DNA of 34,547 nucleotides from Endozoicomonas ascidiicola (GTDB lineage Bacteria; Pseudomonadota; Gammaproteobacteria; Pseudomonadales; Endozoicomonadaceae): NCBI RefSeq assembly GCF_001646945.1, contig NZ_LUTV01000004.1, positions 131,075 to 165,621 of the forward strand, read 5' to 3'. Shown piece by piece: positions 32,297 to 34,547 of this stretch (position 1 is its first letter; each line of letters starts with the position of its first letter). The notes under the pieces were generated by a model. It saw only the letters and a program-made list of their open reading frames with translations, ran no database searches and was not told where the DNA came from. The position numbers and the translations under genes were made by a program.

Positions 32297-32334
32297 GGCT
32301 CTCCTTCTTCCTCTTTCTACTAATCGTATTGTCT

Positions 32335-33393
32335 ATGTCCCACTCTATTTCCCATGAAGCCCTTGAATGGGCACAGGCTCCACGGCTGGAAAAAGGAACC
32401 TTTGAGCTGATCTGCCAGCAGGTGATTCCGGAAACACCTGATATATCCACCTTTGTTTTTCAAACGTCGGAAAAGATCCATTTCACTTTTAAACCCGGTC
32501 AGTTTATTACGCTGATGCAGGAACTGGACGGTGAGATGGTTTACCGTTCTTACACCATCAGTTCGTCACCTTCACGCCCTTATACGTTGAATTTAACGAT
32601 TCAGAGAGTGGAAGGCGGTCGGATGAGTGAGTGGTTGTTTGGCTACCTGAAACCTGGTGCGGTTATCAAAGCCACGGGGCCGGATGGCGTGTTCAATCTG
32701 ATGGATAAACCAGCCCGCAATGTTCTGTTTCTTTCTGCCAGTTGTGGTATCACGCCGGTGATGTCCATGACTCGATGGATGTTAGACACGTGCATGGATG
32801 CGGATATCCGTTTTATCCACAGCGCAGCTAGTGAAGAGCATATCGTCTTCCGCAAAGAGCTGGAGATGCTGGATCAACAGCATGACTGTTTCAACCACAG
32901 CTGCGTGCTGGATGACCGGGATGGCTGGTTAAATCAGGAAATGCTGCAACACCTGGTGCCGGATCTTCATGCACGAACCCTTTATATCTGTGGTTCTCCC
33001 GCTTATATAGACGCAGTTAGATCAATGGTTGAGCAAGCAGGCTTTGATATGGATAACTTCCACCATGAAGTGTTCAACGAAGCCATCATTACAGAAATTT
33101 CCAGTCGCAATCATTCTGAAGAGAGTGATACAAAACATCAGGTGTCGTTGGAAAAAACAGCCGTGGTTTTTGAAATGAGTCCGGATGAGTTTCTTGTGGA
33201 TGGTCTGCTGGCTCAAAAAGCACCGATTGTTGCCGCCTGTCGTGCAGGTGTTTGTGGTGCTTGTAAGGTGCAGATTCTAGAAGGTGAGGTAGAAAGTACA
33301 GGCAATGCTGTACTCACGGCAGCAGAAATTGAACAGGGTTTTGTTTTATCTTGCTGCTCCCGACCTAAATCCGATTTGCGGATTGATATTTAG
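32335..33393 (+). CDS. hcr: NADH oxidoreductase Hcr, electron donor of Hcp
   Basis: A flavin and iron-sulfur reductase that passes electrons from NADH to Hcp. The FAD-binding part has RSYTISSSPSRPY, the NAD part has SASCGITPVMSMTRW, and YICGSPAYIDAV follows. A C-terminal plant-type 2Fe-2S domain carries CRAGVCGACKVQI and a later cysteine in VLSCCSRP. The frame is open from 32239 within the ERIC, but that N-terminus is repeat-derived and would add a hydrophobic stretch (SFFLFLLIVLS). The ATG at 32335 gives 352 residues, closer to the 322 of E. coli. No good ribosome site is visible at any start, so translation may depend on hcp or be reduced by the insertion. Confidence 0.9.
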   Translation: MSHSISHEALEWAQAPRLEKGTFELICQQVIPETPDISTFVFQTSEKIHFTFKPGQFITLMQELDGEMVYRSYTISSSPSRPYTLNLTIQRVEGGRMSEWLFGYLKPGAVIKATGPDGVFNLMDKPARNVLFLSASCGITPVMSMTRWMLDTCMDADIRFIHSAASEEHIVFRKELEMLDQQHDCFNHSCVLDDRDGWLNQEMLQHLVPDLHARTLYICGSPAYIDAVRSMVEQAGFDMDNFHHEVFNEAIITEISSRNHSEESDTKHQVSLEKTAVVFEMSPDEFLVDGLLAQKAPIVAACRAGVCGACKVQILEGEVESTGNAVLTAAEIEQGFVLSCCSRPKSDLRIDI

Positions 33394-33400
33394 AAGTCAT

Positions 33401-33439
33401 ATTGAAAGAACCTCCGGCTAAGCCGGAGGTTCTTTCAAT
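33401..33439. terminator. Strong symmetric terminator after hcr
   Basis: Two exactly inverse 19-base arms (33401-33419 and 33421-33439) form a very stable GC-rich stem (AACCTCCGG/CCGGAGGTT) with a loop of CTAAG. An A-rich entry and T-rich exit make it able to work in both directions. It lies 8 bp after the hcr stop. Confidence 0.9.
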
Positions 33440-33451
33440 TAACCGTTATTC

Positions 33452-33665
33452 ATAAGTAGTTAACCACATGAAATCATATTTTCTGACTAAGTGGGCAATC
33501 ACTCTCGGCAAACTGCTCTTGCGTTGCTCTACCTCCTGCATCCATGCAGTCGTGCGGCGTTACAACTCCGGTCAAATAGCTACGGCTATGCTCCCTGCGT
33601 TGTGCCTTGCATAGCAACTGCCCACTCAGCCAGAAATATTCGATTCCAAATGGTCAACTACTTAT
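33452..33665. mobile_element. MITE-like element with long terminal inverted repeats
   Basis: A 214-bp non-coding unit bounded by ATAAGTAGTTAACCA (33452-33466) and TGGTCAACTACTTAT (33651-33665), which pair at 14 of 15 positions. Inner arms TCTGACTAAGTGGGCA (33482-33497) and TGCCCACTCAGCCAGA (33619-33634) also pair at 14 of 16 positions, so roughly 46 bases of each end are inverted copies. Small hairpins lie inside, such as CTGCATCCATGCAG. There is no gene. It was probably moved by a transposase encoded elsewhere. A target duplication is not obvious. Confidence 0.7.
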
Positions 33666-33670
33666 AGTGA

Positions 33671-33808
33671 TTACCAGTTTTGTTTCCAACCGATCTGGAT
33701 CAAGCGAAAATCCTGCTCATTGTCGGAGCCAAAACGGGTTGCATTATTTTCGCCTTCCCAAGTAGTTCTTTGGAAAGCAAAGCCCGCCCATAGCGCAATG
33801 GCACTGAC
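33671..33808 (-). pseudogene. C-terminal stub of an outer-membrane protein
   Basis: Reading on the minus strand, 45 codons give VSAIALWAGFAFQRTTWEGE, then NNATRFGSDNEQDF and RLIQIGWKQNW before a stop at 33671-33673. Alternating hydrophobic strands and a final aromatic residue are the ending of an outer-membrane beta-barrel. An in-frame stop lies just upstream (33809-33811), where the IS4 element's sequence appears to begin. The rest of the gene was lost, so this is a remnant between the MITE and the IS. Confidence 0.6.
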
Positions 33809-33837
33809 TTAAGCTTCCAACCCTTGGCAGCTAAGGA

Positions 33838-33897
33838 CTCGCCCGGAAAGAAAATCGACTATAAAAAGTCAAACCAATAAACTTTCTTCCGAGCGAG
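33838..33897 (+). repeat. Inverted repeat in the IS4 leader just before the transposase
   Basis: CTCGCCCGGAAAGAAA (33838-33853) and TTTCTTCCGAGCGAG (33883-33897) are near-perfect inverse copies flanking an A/T-rich stretch. The right arm ends 2 bp before the transposase ATG, so in RNA the start region would be folded. Such folds often limit transposase production from outside promoters. Confidence 0.5.
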
Positions 33898-33899
33898 CC

Positions 33900-34547
33900 A
33901 TGAACAAGTGTAGCCAAGAGTTTCTCTCCCTGACCGATGATTGCCTTCGCCAATTTGCGCAAACAGAAAGTGATGAGCTTTCCTCGATTATCACTTCTGA
34001 TGACTTAAACTCTTTCCAGAACAGCTATACCAAGTGCAGAGTTCGGGATTTTCCTCCCGTTAAAACGTTAACTTTATTCATGAGGCAGGTGGCAAGTGAT
34101 ACAAAATCCTGCCGCCACGCCCTGATTGATGAAGCAAGAGATCAGGTCGCTAAAGGCAACAGGGTGCCTTCTACTCACACTGATGCTTATTGCAAAGCAC
34201 GACAGCGTCTGACGGAAGAATCCATTAATGCATTACTGCGTACATCGGGGAGAACCCTTGATAGCGCCTCGCCTGATTCATGGTTATGGAATCAGCGTCG
34301 TGTACTACTTACTGATGGCTCAACGCTGCTAATGCCTGACACAGAGCAGAATCAAAAAAAATATCCGCAATCAAGCTCCCAAAAAAAGGGCTTGGATTTC
34401 CCGTTCTCAGAATCCTTGTTCTGATATGTCTTGGCAGTGGTGCGCTACTGGATTTTGCTGTTTCGCCTTACGAAGGGAAAGAAACCGGCGAGCAAGCCCT
34501 GCTCAGAAAATTGCTCTCTCATTTGCAAGAGGGTGATGTCCTGCTAG
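33900..34547 (+). CDS. IS4-family transposase, frameshifted, cut by window edge
   Basis: A DDE transposase N-terminal part. The first frame gives 174 residues and stops at 34422-34424. It contains RVRDFPPVKTLTLFMRQV, PSTHTDAYCKARQRL and LLTDGSTLLMPDTEQNQKKY, the last carrying the first catalytic aspartate of IS4-type enzymes. After SSQKKG the expected family sequence continues in the -1 frame (LGFPVLRILVLICLGSGALL, then EGKETGEQALLRKLL) to the window end. The switch falls at A AAA AAG (34382-34388), either an indel in a run of seven As or a programmed frameshift. The start has no clear ribosome site and lies behind a hairpin. Confidence 0.85.

Noticed and set aside
32239-32334. Hcr starting at 32239 or 32278
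   Set aside because: These starts lie within the ERIC and add repeat-encoded residues plus a hydrophobic stretch not expected for a soluble reductase; they remain possible but less likely than 32335.

Overview
The window looks like a chromosomal segment of a marine, animal-associated gammaproteobacterium, most likely Endozoicomonas or a close relative. This is inferred from gammaproteobacterial core proteins (GlmU, GlmS, NsrR, Hcp, Hcr), an enterobacterial/vibrio-type ERIC element, several insertion-sequence and MITE-like pieces, and two large lineage-specific proteins, one with eukaryote-like motifs. No database search was possible, so the genus is a judgement.

Layout. 1-320: edge of an IS (start of a transposase) and a short palindromic repeat. 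349-2165: a Tsx/OmpK-type outer-membrane channel and a TrmB-family regulator on the minus strand, with a palindrome in the regulator's promoter region. 2441-5681: glmU and glmS, two key steps of UDP-GlcNAc synthesis. 5792-11659: a defence island. It is bracketed by a relic of the C-terminus of a type I restriction specificity subunit (hsdS) and by the truncated N-terminus of hsdR. Between the relics lie four intact genes: a GmrSD-like DUF262-DUF1524-DUF5655 protein, then a tight three-gene set of a DUF262 protein, a DUF3696-type AAA ATPase and an unknown protein. 11794-15928: SemiSWEET transporter, glutathione S-transferase, a double DsbA-like protein, and a translationally coupled SCP2 protein plus iron-containing alcohol dehydrogenase. 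15993-18110: a large unknown protein. 18234-26359: a complete Wadjet (jetABCD) anti-plasmid operon on the minus strand with an unusually long JetC; its predicted promoter lies inside a palindrome.

26382-27592: repeats, a Dps protein and a divergent ArsR-type regulator with its own candidate operator. 27610-29061: a protein with a PHD/RING-like zinc finger and a textbook ubiquitin-interacting motif, a candidate host-directed effector. 29217-33393: a nitrosative-stress locus of a methyltransferase, nsrR, hcp and hcr. The same 21-bp palindrome lies upstream of the methyltransferase and of hcp, and a perfect FNR box lies between nsrR and hcp. An ERIC element separates hcp from hcr. 33401-34547: a terminator, a 214-bp MITE-like element, the stub of an outer-membrane protein, and an IS4-family transposase with an apparent -1 frameshift at a dnaX-like A AAA AAG site.

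Together the window shows two anti-mobile-element regions, one rebuilt from the wreck of a type I restriction locus, set among ordinary metabolic genes and heavily edited by mobile DNA. The strongest candidates for something undescribed are the DUF262/ATPase/unknown module and the zinc-finger/UIM protein. No rRNA, tRNA or CRISPR array was recognised.
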